DNA of 64,000 bases. Origin: Ectothiorhodospira sp. BSL-9. GTDB taxonomy: Bacteria; Pseudomonadota; Gammaproteobacteria; Ectothiorhodospirales; Ectothiorhodospiraceae. Position numbers and translations under genes: made by a program. Where the stretch lies: positions 1,364,001 through 1,428,000 of the forward strand of contig NZ_CP011994.1 in the NCBI RefSeq assembly GCF_001632845.1, written 5' to 3'. Positions 52,046 through 60,709 of this stretch are shown here, piece after piece; within the stretch, counting starts at the first letter, position 1, and each line of letters starts with the position of its first letter. Under the pieces are notes generated by a model. The model saw only the letters and a list, made by a program, of their open reading frames with translations, ran no database searches and was not told the origin of the DNA.

Positions 52046-52579
52046 ATGGCTTTGATCCTGCCAGGGATTGCGTCCCTTGAGCAACACTTATCGGCCCTGT
52101 TGACTCATCCCGAGGGGTATCGACCCAAGCGGTGCCCGCATTGTGGTCGCGCCGGGCTGTGGTGCCACGGGTGCTATGGCCGCAAGGCCGACCGGGATCG
52201 TGGTGGCACCCTGAATCCGATTCCCATTGCGCGATTTCGATGCCCGGGGTGTTGCCGCACCTGTTCGAGGTTGCCCGAGTGCATTCCCCCACATCGTTGG
52301 TATCTGTGGGCGGTACAGCAGTGGGCATTGCTGGCACTCCTGGCGGGGCGTTCCTGCCGCGCCCTGAGCCGGGAGGGGATGCCGGGCAGGCACACCCTGG
52401 GGCGGTGGATGCACCGTTGGCGGGAGCGGTTTCACCTGCACGCCTTTGCCTTGTGTCAGCACGACCCTGGGTGGGGGCGTTATCCCGGCATGGCCACCTT
52501 GTGGCCGGCGGTGCTGGCCTGCATGCCGCTGTCAGCGGCGATGATCCTGGTACAGCATGTCGGGATCGCCATCCCATGA
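52046..52579 (+). CDS. Zinc-finger protein of the four-gene transposon, copy 2
   Basis: About 177 residues from ATG 52046 (MALILPGIASLEQHLSALLT). Two zinc-knuckle-like units, CPHCGRAGLWCHGC and FRCPGCCRTCSRLPE, are followed by a helical part (WYLWAVQQWALLALLAGRSC) and a helix-turn-helix-like segment (LSREGMPGRHTLGRWMHRW). The order resembles small transposon proteins of the DUF6431 type. It may bind the ends or help target choice. Confidence 0.8.
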   Translation: MALILPGIASLEQHLSALLTHPEGYRPKRCPHCGRAGLWCHGCYGRKADRDRGGTLNPIPIARFRCPGCCRTCSRLPECIPPHRWYLWAVQQWALLALLAGRSCRALSREGMPGRHTLGRWMHRWRERFHLHAFALCQHDPGWGRYPGMATLWPAVLACMPLSAAMILVQHVGIAIP

Positions 52580-52710
52580 AGGCACGGGGATGCCCGTGGC
52601 GGGACAGGGGGTCAGTCGTGTTTCCATGACTCCACACAGTCTGCCCCTTGGACGGGGTGGGGCGCTGGGTTTTGCTGGGCGTTCCCTATCCGGCCCCAGG
52701 AGGCCTGCCC

Positions 52711-54069
52711 ATGAAAATCAGCAAACCCATCCATCCCATGGCCCTGTTCCGTCTGAGCGTGCTCGGCACGCTGGCAGCCTGTCCGCCACTGCACCGGGGT
52801 GAGCTCAAACAGCACCTGCAAGCCCTGGCCGCCCGGGATTACCTGGATCCCACCACCGGGCGGCCGGTGCGTCTGGCGGAGAAGACTATCGAGCGCTGGT
52901 ATTACGCCTACAAGCGCGGTGATATCGAGGCCCTGGCGCCGTGCTCCCGCTCGGATCAGGGCGCCTCAAAGATCGACCCGGCGCTGCAACAGGCCCTGCT
53001 GCAGGCCAAGCAGGACAACCCACAACGTTCCCTCAACGCCCTGATCCGGTTGCTGGAAAAGGAGGGTCGGGTGGCCCGGGGAGTGCTGTCCCGTTCCAGC
53101 GTTCACCGTCTGCTGCGGCGCCATGGGCTCTCCCACACTGCGGGATCCCCCAGTCAACCCCGGGAACGGCGACGCTTCGAGGCCCATCATGCCGGGGATC
53201 TGTGGCAGGGCGACGTCATGCATGGCCCCAAGATCCCGGTGAAGGGGCGGCTGCGCAAGGTCTATCTGGTCTCGCTCATGGATGATGCCTCGCGACTGAT
53301 CACCCACAGCGCCTTCTGTACCGACGAGGGGGCCCTGGCCATCCAGGGGGTGCTCAAGCAGGCCCTGCTCAAGCGCGGCCTGCCGTCACGGCTGATGCTG
53401 GACCAGGGGGCGGCATACCGTAGCACCCAGTTGCAGGCCATCTGCGCGCGGCTGAAGATCCATATGGTCTACTGTGCGCCTTACCAGCCTGAAGGGAAGG
53501 GTAAGATCGAACGCTGGCATCGCCGAGTGCGGGATCACTTCCTCGGCGAGCTGGATCTGCAGCGGATCCAGGGGCTGGAGGATCTCAACGCGCGTCTGTG
53601 GGCCTGGCTGGACCAGGACTACCATGTGACGCCCCATGCCGGCCTCAATGGCCTCACCCCGCTGGCCCGCTATCAGCAGGACCTGGTCAACATCCGCCCC
53701 CTGGGGCCCCTGGCCACCGAACTCGACGCCCTGTTCCATCACTATCACACCCGCAAGGTGCGCAAGGATGGCACGGTCTCGCTGCACGGGCAGTACCTTG
53801 AGGTACCCTTCGAACTCGTCGGTCAGAGCGTCATCCTGGTCGAGGATCCCCATCAACGCCAGGTGGTGGCCGTGCTCGATGCCCAGGAGCAGCCCGTGGG
53901 CAAGGCCACGCCCCTGGATGCCCGCGCCAACCTCAAACGTCGACGTCAGCAGCCAGTCATCCCCGATCCGTCCCCCACCGCCCAAACCGGACCCAATGCC
54001 ATCGAGCTGGCCCTGCAGCAACAGCAGGTCGACTGGGTGCTCGACACCGACGCGAACGAGGAGGCATGA
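52711..54069 (+). CDS. DDE transposase (TnsB/TniA/IS481-like) of the four-gene transposon
   Basis: A 452-residue transposase from ATG 52711 (CCAGGAGG upstream). An N-terminal helix-turn-helix (ETKIERWYYAYKRGD-like segment, LAEKTIERWYYAYKRGDIEA) and linker precede the rve core: first Asp DLWQGDVMHGPKIPV, second Asp SRLMLDQGAAYRSTQ, Glu PYQPEGKGKIERWHRRV. A C-terminal beta-barrel part (VRKDGTVSLHGQYLEVPFEL) follows, as in Mu-type C-terminal domains. The stop overlaps the ATPase start (ATGA). Complete and probably active. Confidence 0.92.
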   Translation: MKISKPIHPMALFRLSVLGTLAACPPLHRGELKQHLQALAARDYLDPTTGRPVRLAEKTIERWYYAYKRGDIEALAPCSRSDQGASKIDPALQQALLQAKQDNPQRSLNALIRLLEKEGRVARGVLSRSSVHRLLRRHGLSHTAGSPSQPRERRRFEAHHAGDLWQGDVMHGPKIPVKGRLRKVYLVSLMDDASRLITHSAFCTDEGALAIQGVLKQALLKRGLPSRLMLDQGAAYRSTQLQAICARLKIHMVYCAPYQPEGKGKIERWHRRVRDHFLGELDLQRIQGLEDLNARLWAWLDQDYHVTPHAGLNGLTPLARYQQDLVNIRPLGPLATELDALFHHYHTRKVRKDGTVSLHGQYLEVPFELVGQSVILVEDPHQRQVVAVLDAQEQPVGKATPLDARANLKRRRQQPVIPDPSPTAQTGPNAIELALQQQQVDWVLDTDANEEA

Positions 54070-54869
54070 ACCCCATGTACCGTGAACACTTCGGTCTCAC
54101 CCAGGACCCCCTGGGCAAGCAAAGCCGCGCGCTGTTCGATACCGAGCCGCTGCGCTTACTCAAACAACGCTTCGACTGGTTGCTCGAACACCCCGGCGTG
54201 GGACTGCTCACTGGCCCCCCGGGAGTCGGCAAGACCGCCGCCCTGCGCCAACTGACGCAACCCCTCAACCCGCATCGCTTCGAGGTCATCTATCTGGCCG
54301 AAACCGACTTCGGGCGCCTGGACCTGTATCGCTCACTGGCCCTTGCCCTTGGCCTGGAACCCCCGCATCGACGCGCCGCCCTGTGGCGGGAAATCAAGGC
54401 CCGACTGCGCGAGATGGCCGAGCAAAAACACCTGCTGCCCCTGTGGATCATCGACGAAGCCCAGAACCTGCCCAACGAGTTCTTCCGCGATCTGCCGGCC
54501 TTCATCAACTTCGCCTTCGACTCCCAGGACCTAATGACCCTGTGGCTGGTGGGACACCCCAGCCTCGCCCAGACCCTGCAGCGTGCCCCCTACGAGGCCC
54601 TGGCCAGCCGTCTGCAGTGCCATATCCAACTGCCCCCCATCGACGACCCCGAGCAGTTCACCGCCCTGGTCAGGCATGGACTGAAGCAGGCCGGCGTGCA
54701 GCAGCAACTGATGTCCGACTCCGGCCTACACCTGCTGCTCATGGCCAGCCGTGGCCGACCCCGCACCGCCAGCCAGATCCTGTGTACCGCCATGAAACTG
54801 GCCGTGCCCAAGGGACTGAATCACCTCCCCGACGAACTGCTCCAGGAAGCCATCGAGGCCCTGCGATGA
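54066..54869 (+). CDS. AAA ATPase (ExeA/TnsC-like) of the four-gene transposon
   Basis: A 267-residue AAA+ ATPase: MYREHFGLTQDPLGKQSRAL, Walker A GPPGVGKTAALRQL, LALGLEPPHRRAALWREI, Walker B LWIIDEAQNLPNEFF, sensor LMTLWLVGHPSLAQTL, and an arginine-rich GRPRTASQILCTAMKL end. It is coupled by overlapping codons to the transposase before it and the small gene after it. Partners of this type assemble on target DNA and activate the transposase. Confidence 0.92.
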   Translation: MNPMYREHFGLTQDPLGKQSRALFDTEPLRLLKQRFDWLLEHPGVGLLTGPPGVGKTAALRQLTQPLNPHRFEVIYLAETDFGRLDLYRSLALALGLEPPHRRAALWREIKARLREMAEQKHLLPLWIIDEAQNLPNEFFRDLPAFINFAFDSQDLMTLWLVGHPSLAQTLQRAPYEALASRLQCHIQLPPIDDPEQFTALVRHGLKQAGVQQQLMSDSGLHLLLMASRGRPRTASQILCTAMKLAVPKGLNHLPDELLQEAIEALR

Positions 54870-55075
54870 ATACCCAGAACATCGAAAAGCCGGTCCTGCC
54901 CCCGGACCTGGACCCCGACACGGTGCGCGCCCTGCACACCGTCCTGCTCAACCTGGTGGATCACCTGGAGTCGGTGTACTTCGCGCAACTGCGCCAGGAA
55001 GAGGAAAGACCGGACAACGACGTCACCACCCCCCGCCGGGCTTGCCGGCTGCCGGGCGATGAGCCACCCTTCTGA
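54866..55075 (+). CDS. Small accessory protein of the four-gene transposon, copy 2
   Basis: A 69-residue protein starting in the ATPase stop (ATGA). One amphipathic helix (DTVRALHTVLLNLVDHLESV, YFAQLRQEEER) and an end in DEPPF. The counterpart in copy 1 (24383-24589) has the same size, position and DEQDPF end but little other likeness. The conserved place in the operon argues that it is a real gene. Confidence 0.7.
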   Translation: MNTQNIEKPVLPPDLDPDTVRALHTVLLNLVDHLESVYFAQLRQEEERPDNDVTTPRRACRLPGDEPPF

Positions 55076-55655
55076 GTCACATCCGTCCCAGGCTGCGCGC
55101 GGAGGTGTTACCTTCCGCGCTCAGCTCGGGATGGGCCCTTTATCCCACCTCACAGAGGCCGGGATGGAAAGCCTTGGATAGGGTGGGACGTAACACATGC
55201 CTTCCTCGCCGAAATGGACCGGGCGATTGTCGGCGGGGCGATCTTCTCCCGGCTGACCTACGATCAGGATGACCGGTCCGTGTTCATCCTTGCACCGGTG
55301 GCCGTTGCGAGCGGGTGGCAGGGGCAAGGCATCGGCCAGAAACTCCTGGCCCATGGTCTGGAAGCGCTGAGGAACTCAGGGGTTGATGTGGTCCTGACCT
55401 ATGGTGATCCGAACTACTACTCGTGTGTCGGCTTCAAGCCCATCACCGAGGCGCTGGCTCCGGCGCCCTTCAAATTGAAGCAACCCGAAGGCTGGTTGGG
55501 ACAATCCCTGGCGGGTGGAGAGATGGTGCCTTTCAAGGGGGCGCCGCGCTGTATCCCGGCGCTCAATGATCCTGTCTTCTGGTAGGGGAGGGACCCTTCG
55601 GCCTCACCGATGCGTTTGCGCAAATGGCAGATGTTATATTGCCGAGTGGTTTTGA

Positions 55656-56813
55656 ATGGCCCTCGTCCGCCCAGTGATTTCGTGCCGATTCGTCTTCAAC
55701 AAGGGGCTGGCGTTGCAGAAGGAGCGCCACGAGCGCGGCGAGAAGAAACTCGGCTATGCGGGCCTGTGCAAGCTACTCACAGAGTGGCGCAATGGCCCGG
55801 AGACGCCGTGGCTGGCCGATGCGCCAACGCATCCGCTGCAACAGACGCTTAAGGATCTGGAGCGTGCCTACACCAACTTCTTCGCCCAGCGGGCGGACTT
55901 TCCGCGCTTCAAGAAGAAGGGCCAGTCGGACAGCTTCCGCTATCCCGATCCCAAACAGGTCAAGCTCGATCAGGCGAACAGCCGCCTGTTCTTGCCCAAG
56001 CTCGGCTGGCTGCGTTACCGCAACAGCCGCGACGTGCTGGGGACGGTGAAGAACGTCACCGTGTCGCAGAACGGCGGTAAGTGGTTCGTGTCGATCCAGA
56101 CCGAGCGGGAGGTCGAGCAGCCCATCCCGCAGGGCGGCGCAGTCGGCATCGACATGGGCATCGCTCGCTTTGCCACCCTCTCGGATGGCTCGTATGTCTC
56201 ACCGCTTAACAGTTTCAAGCGCCATGAAGCCGCGCTGCGAAAAGCGCAGCAAGCGATGAGCCGCAAGGTGAAATTCAGCAGCAACTGGAGTCGAGCGAAA
56301 GCTCGTGTCCACCGTATTCATTCCCGAATCGGCAATGCCCGCCGCGACTACCTGCACAAGACCACGACCGCGATCAGCCAAAACCACGCGATGGTGTGCA
56401 TCGAGGATTTGCAGGTACGGAACATGTCCAGGTCGGCGGCAGGCAGCACCGAGCAACCGGGCAAGAACGTTCGGGTCAAGTCCGGCCTGAACAAATCCAT
56501 CCTCGATCAAGGCTGGTTTGAGTTCCGCCGCCAACTGGACTACAAGCTGGCCTGGAAGGGCGGGTATCTCATCGCTGTGTCATCGCAGAACACAAGCCGG
56601 ACGTGTCCAGCGTGCGGCCATGTGTCAGCGGACAACCGTCGTACACAGGAGCGGTTCGCCTGCATCGAGTGCGGTTTCGAGGAAAACGCCGATATGGTCG
56701 GCGCGATCAATGTTTTAAGGGCGGGACACGCCCGGTTAGCCTGTGAAGTGAACGGTGCGGTAATGCCGTCAGCAGCAGGAACCCACCGAGGTGAGTCAGC
56801 CTTGGCGGGCTGA
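55656..56813 (+). CDS. tnpB: IS200/IS605-family TnpB RNA-guided nuclease, 5' truncated
   Basis: About 385 codons. It starts late in the family: SCRFVFNKGLALQKERHERG appears near residue 10, so about 20-25 N-terminal residues (the YRLYP-type start) are missing. The RuvC site is intact: GIDMGIARFATL (Asp), AMVCIEDLQVRNMS (Glu), ENADMVGAINVLRAG (Asp), and the zinc finger CPACGH...FACIECG. TnpB is an RNA-guided DNA nuclease using an omegaRNA from its own 3' end. The right end of the element abuts a PIN toxin fragment. No tnpA adjoins it. Whether the shortened protein works is uncertain. Confidence 0.87.
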   Translation: MALVRPVISCRFVFNKGLALQKERHERGEKKLGYAGLCKLLTEWRNGPETPWLADAPTHPLQQTLKDLERAYTNFFAQRADFPRFKKKGQSDSFRYPDPKQVKLDQANSRLFLPKLGWLRYRNSRDVLGTVKNVTVSQNGGKWFVSIQTEREVEQPIPQGGAVGIDMGIARFATLSDGSYVSPLNSFKRHEAALRKAQQAMSRKVKFSSNWSRAKARVHRIHSRIGNARRDYLHKTTTAISQNHAMVCIEDLQVRNMSRSAAGSTEQPGKNVRVKSGLNKSILDQGWFEFRRQLDYKLAWKGGYLIAVSSQNTSRTCPACGHVSADNRRTQERFACIECGFEENADMVGAINVLRAGHARLACEVNGAVMPSAAGTHRGESALAG

Positions 56814-56886
56814 ACACGGTAGGAATCCCCTTCCTTTCCGCCTTTGGGCGGCGAGCGTCAGCGAGAGGGAGGGGAGGATGTCAAGT
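56700..56886 (+). ncRNA. Putative omegaRNA at the tnpB 3' end
   Basis: TnpB omegaRNAs cover the 3' end of tnpB and the right end of the element. The hairpin-rich stretch with CCGCCTTTGGGCGG (56839-56852) and the following GAGAGGGAGGGGAGGATGTCAA end fits such a scaffold. The guide would begin at about 56885 and read into the toxin gene. Boundaries are estimated. Confidence 0.45.
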
Positions 56887-56905
56887 TCGTGTCGATCAGG
56901 ATCAT
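56884..56905 (-). pseudogene. PIN (FitB/VapC-like) toxin, first seven codons
   Basis: The minus strand, 12 nt after the FitA-like antitoxin stop, starts ATG and reads MILIDTN, the start of a PIN toxin, then meets the right end of the tnpB element. The toxin is destroyed. Confidence 0.7.
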
Positions 56906-56917
56906 CGCCGGCACGCT

Positions 56918-57160
56918 TCAATCGAAACGCGGCGGTTCGGGCATCGGTTCCCGCTGTGGCAGGTCGAGATCCACCCCACCGAGCGCCGCGAACCGGCGGT
57001 GGATAGTCTCGCCGAGGTTCTTGGATGCCACCGGCTTACCGATGGCCTGGCGCAGGATTTCCCGCGCTTCCTCCTCCATCGACCGGTCATGCTCGGCCGC
57101 GCGAATGCGCAGGCGATGCTTCAGACCCTCGTCGAGATTACGAATCGTGATGCTGGCCAT
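56918..57160 (-). CDS. FitA-like ribbon-helix-helix antitoxin
   Basis: An 80-residue Arc-type antitoxin from ATG 57160, GGAGAG about 6 nt upstream. MASITIRNLDEGLKHRLRIR and RSMEEEAREILRQAI are the RHH part; the tail (GVDLDLPQREPMPEPPRFD) would bind a PIN toxin. Its toxin is cut to seven codons by the tnpB element, so it is an orphan. A truncated near-duplicate lies at 63834-63957. Confidence 0.88.
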   Translation of the reverse strand: MASITIRNLDEGLKHRLRIRAAEHDRSMEEEAREILRQAIGKPVASKNLGETIHRRFAALGGVDLDLPQREPMPEPPRFD

Positions 57161-57209
57161 AATGCTCTCCATCAACCTCTCTCAAGATTAAGCTTTGATT
57201 GCATTGATA

Positions 57210-57545
57210 TTAACTCCCCAATCCCGCCGAGGCCAAGAAGGCCATCAGCCGCCTGGCCCAGGACAGCATGAAGCGCAGCGCTGAGGGAGGCCTGCGCATG
57301 GATGCGGTGATGTACATGGCAGGGGCGCTGGAAACCCTCGAGAACGTGGACAAACAGCAGCTGACCACCACCGTGTTCGCGAGGCTCGGCAAAGCGGTCT
57401 TTCCGTCAACGCCCCCGCCAAACGCTACACGCTGGAGTCGCTCCCGGGCGATTTCTCTGGCCTGCAGTTGCTGTCGATGACGCATGTCGGCCTGAAGCAG
57501 ATCGATCCCTCGCTCGACTCCCAGTCAGGCCTGGATGCCGAGTAC
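57210..57545 (+). pseudogene. Unidentified gene fragment with frameshift
   Basis: A frame reads AEAKKAISRLAQDSMKRSAE, LRMDAVMYMAGALETLENVD, then after a shift near 57395 YTLESLPGDFSGLQLLSMTH and VGLKQIDPSLDSQSGLDAEY. The sequence looks like real coding DNA, the C-terminal end of a larger protein, but I cannot name the family. Confidence 0.5.
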
Positions 57546-57649
57546 GAAGCCGCAAAAAAATGGCGGGCAAGTAGGCGGTCCGTCGGACCGGGATATTGCC
57601 CCCCTATCGACGCAAGCAAACCGCAGAAAACATCGCGCTCTGGCAGGTA

Positions 57650-57821
57650 GCACAGGGGTGAGGGGCTCACCAATGACGTGCACATCCATCGGCAGATCCA
57701 GGCCATCCTCGATCCCTGCATGCAACGCCCAGAGCTGCTCATCGTCGCCATACGCATCAATGAGGATCTCTTCCAACAGGGTTTCCGGATCCAAAGAAGG
57801 CTTTCTTCGAGTGGCCATGTC
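57650..57821 (-). pseudogene. Conserved hypothetical protein, N-terminal fragment
   Basis: From ATG 57819-57821 the minus strand reads MATRRKPSLDPETLLEEILI and DAYGDDEQLWALHAGIEDGL, then DLPMDVHVIGEPLTPV, and becomes unrelated sequence near 57650. It resembles small conserved proteins next to mobile DNA; function unknown. Confidence 0.5.
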
Positions 57822-57849
57822 CTCGTTGCGCTGTCGTCGCACGATATAT

Positions 57850-57935
57850 AGCCTCGGAGCCGGCGACCACGTTGCGTGCCGGCTCCGACCAGCTCGGATC
57901 GTTGACGATGGCTCCTTCATGCAGCATATGTTGTC
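57850..57935 (-). pseudogene. Rpn nuclease fragment
   Basis: Reads LHEGAIVNDPSWSEPARNVV on the minus strand, the same as the middle of the Rpn gene at 36745-37734. Both ends are cut. Confidence 0.75.
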
Positions 57936-57951
57936 ATGCTCTTGTGGAACA

Positions 57952-59895
57952 TCAGGCGTCCCACGTTTCATCTGCGTGCTCGGCAGCGGGGATCAAGGTC
58001 GTTTTCAATTCGTACCCCATGGCCCGATATCCTCGCTGGCGCCTGGCCCACATGCGGGCAAGCTGGGGCTGATCGATCTCGGCGTAGTCGTGGATCCGCA
58101 CGTCCCTTTTTTCGACATGCTCCCGGTGCAAGCGCCCGGCATATTGCTGCAGGGTCCCTTTCCAGGAGATGGGCATGGCCAGTACCAGGGTATCGAGCGG
58201 TGGATGATCGAAGCCCTCACCGATCAGGCGGCCGGTGGCCAGCAATACCCTGGGCGTGGATTCGTCCAGTGATTCCAGTTCGGCAAACACCGCCATGCGT
58301 TGTTTCCTCGACAGGCGGCCATGCAGCACGAAAACATGTTCGATTTCATTCCCCAAAGCTCCCTGCAATAACGGCAGGTGGTCTGTTCGCTCGGTGAGCA
58401 CCAGCACTTTGCGCCCTTCCCGGTAGGCGGCCAGCACATCCTCGGCGATGCACCGGTTGCGTGAATCATCGGTGGCCAGAGCGCGGAATACGTCCTGTAT
58501 GGGTGAGTCTGGCGCCAGTTCCGGCGCGGGTAGCATTTTCGGCCAGACTTCGAGCTTTGTCGGAACCGTTTCGGGTCTGCTGGCGGTGTGCCTGATGGGT
58601 CCGCACTGCATGAAAATGATGGGGTGATGGCCATCCCGCCGAACGGGGGTTGCCGTCAGACCCACCACGTATTTCGCCTTGGCCTGCTTGAGTATCGACT
58701 CAAAGGAGAAGGCCGACAGGTGGTGGCATTCATCAATGATGATCTGGGTGTACTGATCCAGGAACTCGCCCAGGTCTTCACGACGTGTCAGTGATTGCAT
58801 GACGGCGATGTCGATCTGGCCAGATGGCCTTTTCTTGCCCCCGCCAATGACACCCAGTACCCCTTTGGGAAGATCCAGGAATCCACCCAGACGCGCTTGC
58901 CACTGACGGAGTAATTCCGTGCGATGCACCAGTACCAGGGTGCTGACCTTGCGCCGGGCGATCAGGGCGGCGGCGGTCACGGTCTTGCCAAAGGCCGTCG
59001 GCGCACAGAGTACGCCGAATTCGTGTTGGATCATCTCCCGCATGGCTGCTTTCTGATCCGTGCGCAAGGTGCCGGTGAATCTGGCCTTCACTTTCTGCCC
59101 GGCAAGGCGTTCATCCTGCAACTCTGGACGGATGTGGTTCTGCCGCAATAGATCCAGCACGGCTTCAAGGCAGCCGCGCGGGAGGGCAACATGCCGAGGG
59201 AGATTCTCGGCGCAACCTATGATGCGCGGTTTGTTCCACACCGGCAGGCGCATGGACTGTGCCTTGTAGAATTCCGGATTCTGGAAGGCGGCGAGGCGGA
59301 TCAGTCGATTGGCCAATGCTTGCGGCAGGTCCGCCTTGGCGATGAAGATCTGGTTGGCCAGTACCAGCGGGAGCGAGTCCGGTAATGGACCGCTCATCCT
59401 GGAGGGTGTCGAAGAGGGGGGGTTCCAGGGTGCGTTATCTACTTCTTCTGACGTGAAGGCCACATCCAGCGGGTGGCGACCGTCGCTGGCCCGCAGGAGC
59501 GCATTCTCCAGGTCATGATGGGACATGGGTTGCACGGATGCCAGAAAGGCCCACTGATCCGGATAGGGTTGCAGGTGTTCATCCACGAACACAGTGCGAC
59601 CCAGGCCCCTGGGTTGTTTCTGCAGGGGCAGTGCGATCAGGTTACCGAAGCCACCTTAATGGATGTGTGGGGGTGTCTTCTCCGGCGCTGGAATGGGGTT
59701 AGCGGCGCCCCTTGTTTCCCATGGGATGCCATGGCGGGTCAGCAAATCCTTGAGGCGAGCGTTTTCTTCACGTAACCGCCGTAACTCCTCTTGTTCGCCC
59801 TCAGCGATCATTAACTCCTCTTCACCGGCGTACTGGTGGTGATTATTCCGGATGGATGCGGCCCGGTCACGATCTCGCGCAAGGGTGCGATGGAG
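57952..59895 (-). pseudogene. TOTE-type primase-helicase with internal deletion
   Basis: The right part (59665-59895) keeps the N-terminal coiled coil (EEELMIAEGEQEELRRLREE, NARLKDLLTRHGIPWE). A TAA at about 59656 follows, then the frame resumes GFGNLIALPLQKQPRG, VFVDEHLQPYPDQWAF and the whole SF2 helicase: LCAPTAFGKTVTAAALIA, VLVHRTELLRQWQ, IIIDECHHLSAFSFE, VGLTATPVRRDGHHPI, LATGRLIGEGFDHP, QQYAGRLHREH. The archaeo-eukaryotic primase core of TOTE conflict proteins is deleted between the two. The helicase part from ATG 59592 (546 residues) is intact and might be made alone. Confidence 0.8.
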
Positions 59896-59896
59896 C

Positions 59897-60690
59897 TCAG
59901 TGCCTGGGCGTCTCGCTCAGCAAGGCTTCAAGCGTCTCTGCCTCCAGGATGGCATCAGCCCAGGTTTCCAGTTGCTCTGAGCCGGCCTGGTCGAGTCGGG
60001 TCTGCGCCCATGTGGGGATCGCGCCGTACTTCTTGGCGATCAGACGGGCCAGCATGCGACGAGTGCCTTGTTCTAGCCCTTGTTCCAGACCTTGCTCAAG
60101 GCCCTCCTGGCGCCAGCGTTCCGGCCACTTCTTGATGCGTTCAGCCAACATGGTGTGTACCTCATGCAGTTCCTGTAGATCGTTCAGCTCGGGTGCCTTG
60201 AGCCACTCCACCAGCTTGCCCAGGACATTGAGCATCTCCTGCTCGTCACGGTTGTTCTCCAGCCGGAAGAGGGCGGCGACCACGTTGCGTGCCGGCTCCG
60301 ACCAGGCCGGGTCATTGACGATGGCCCCTTCATCCAGCAGGAGGTAGCCAAGGGCAGGGCGGTAGCGTTCCAGTCCTCCCGGTACCTGTTCGACCAGATC
60401 GGCGATGTCAGGTGCCGCACGCCAGCGTTCCTCTCCATTGTAGAGCACCACCGGCAGGACAGGCGGCAGCTTGCCGCTGGGCGTGAGTTTGTTCTGGCGG
60501 ATCAGGTCCTGGTAGAGCAGTCCCACATAGCTCATGATGCGCACCGCCATGAAACGGTCCACGCTGCTTTGAAATTCCAGTAGCAGGTAGACATACAGCC
60601 AGTCCTTTCCCCAGCGGACGCGCCAGATGATGTCATCCTCGCGATCGCGCAGTTCGTCGGTCACGTAGGAGCCGCTGACCTTCTCCAGGG
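59897..60690 (-). pseudogene. Rpn nuclease, 5' truncated copy
   Basis: Almost identical to 36745-37734 from GSYVTDELRDREDDIIWRVR to the C-terminus, but lacking the first about 55 residues (HDNSYKLLFSHP region) and 27 residues after EWLKAPE. An ATG at 60664 gives a 255-residue frame with the D...ExQ nuclease core intact. Fused upstream to the RES-toxin downstream region. Confidence 0.85.
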
Positions 60691-60709
60691 CTGAATCATT
60701 GGCCCGAGG

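Larger units (their letters stand above)
51872..55195 (+). mobile_element. Four-gene TGT...ACA transposon, copy 2 (intact, 3324 bp)
   Basis: The ends are TGTTACGTCCC and its exact complement GGGACGTAACA, flanked by the 5-bp duplication CATGC (51867-51871 side and 55196-55200). TGT...ACA ends with a 5-bp duplication are the mark of the Mu/Tn7/Tn5053/Tn552 superfamily. Four genes with overlapping ends fill the element: zinc-finger protein, DDE transposase, AAA ATPase, small protein. There is no resolvase or cargo gene. Copy 1 in the island has related genes but different end sequences (TGTTGTTTCCCA), so the two are relatives, not recent duplicates. Confidence 0.93.
51717..55585 (+). pseudogene. 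GNAT acetyltransferase split by the four-gene transposon
   Basis: The 5' piece (51717-51871) reads MEFSKEFKGREQDIIDLFRA ... EPDLHA. The 3' piece (55196-55585) resumes FLAEMDRAIVGGAIFSRLTY, then the acetyl-CoA loop VAVASGWQGQGIGQKLL and DVVLTYGDPNYYSCVGFKPI, ending DPVFW at TAG. Taking out 51872-55195 and one CATGC restores one frame of about 181 residues, the normal size of this GNAT family. The insertion is therefore recent. Short pieces of the same gene occur at 41981, 42776 and 63965. Confidence 0.93.
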
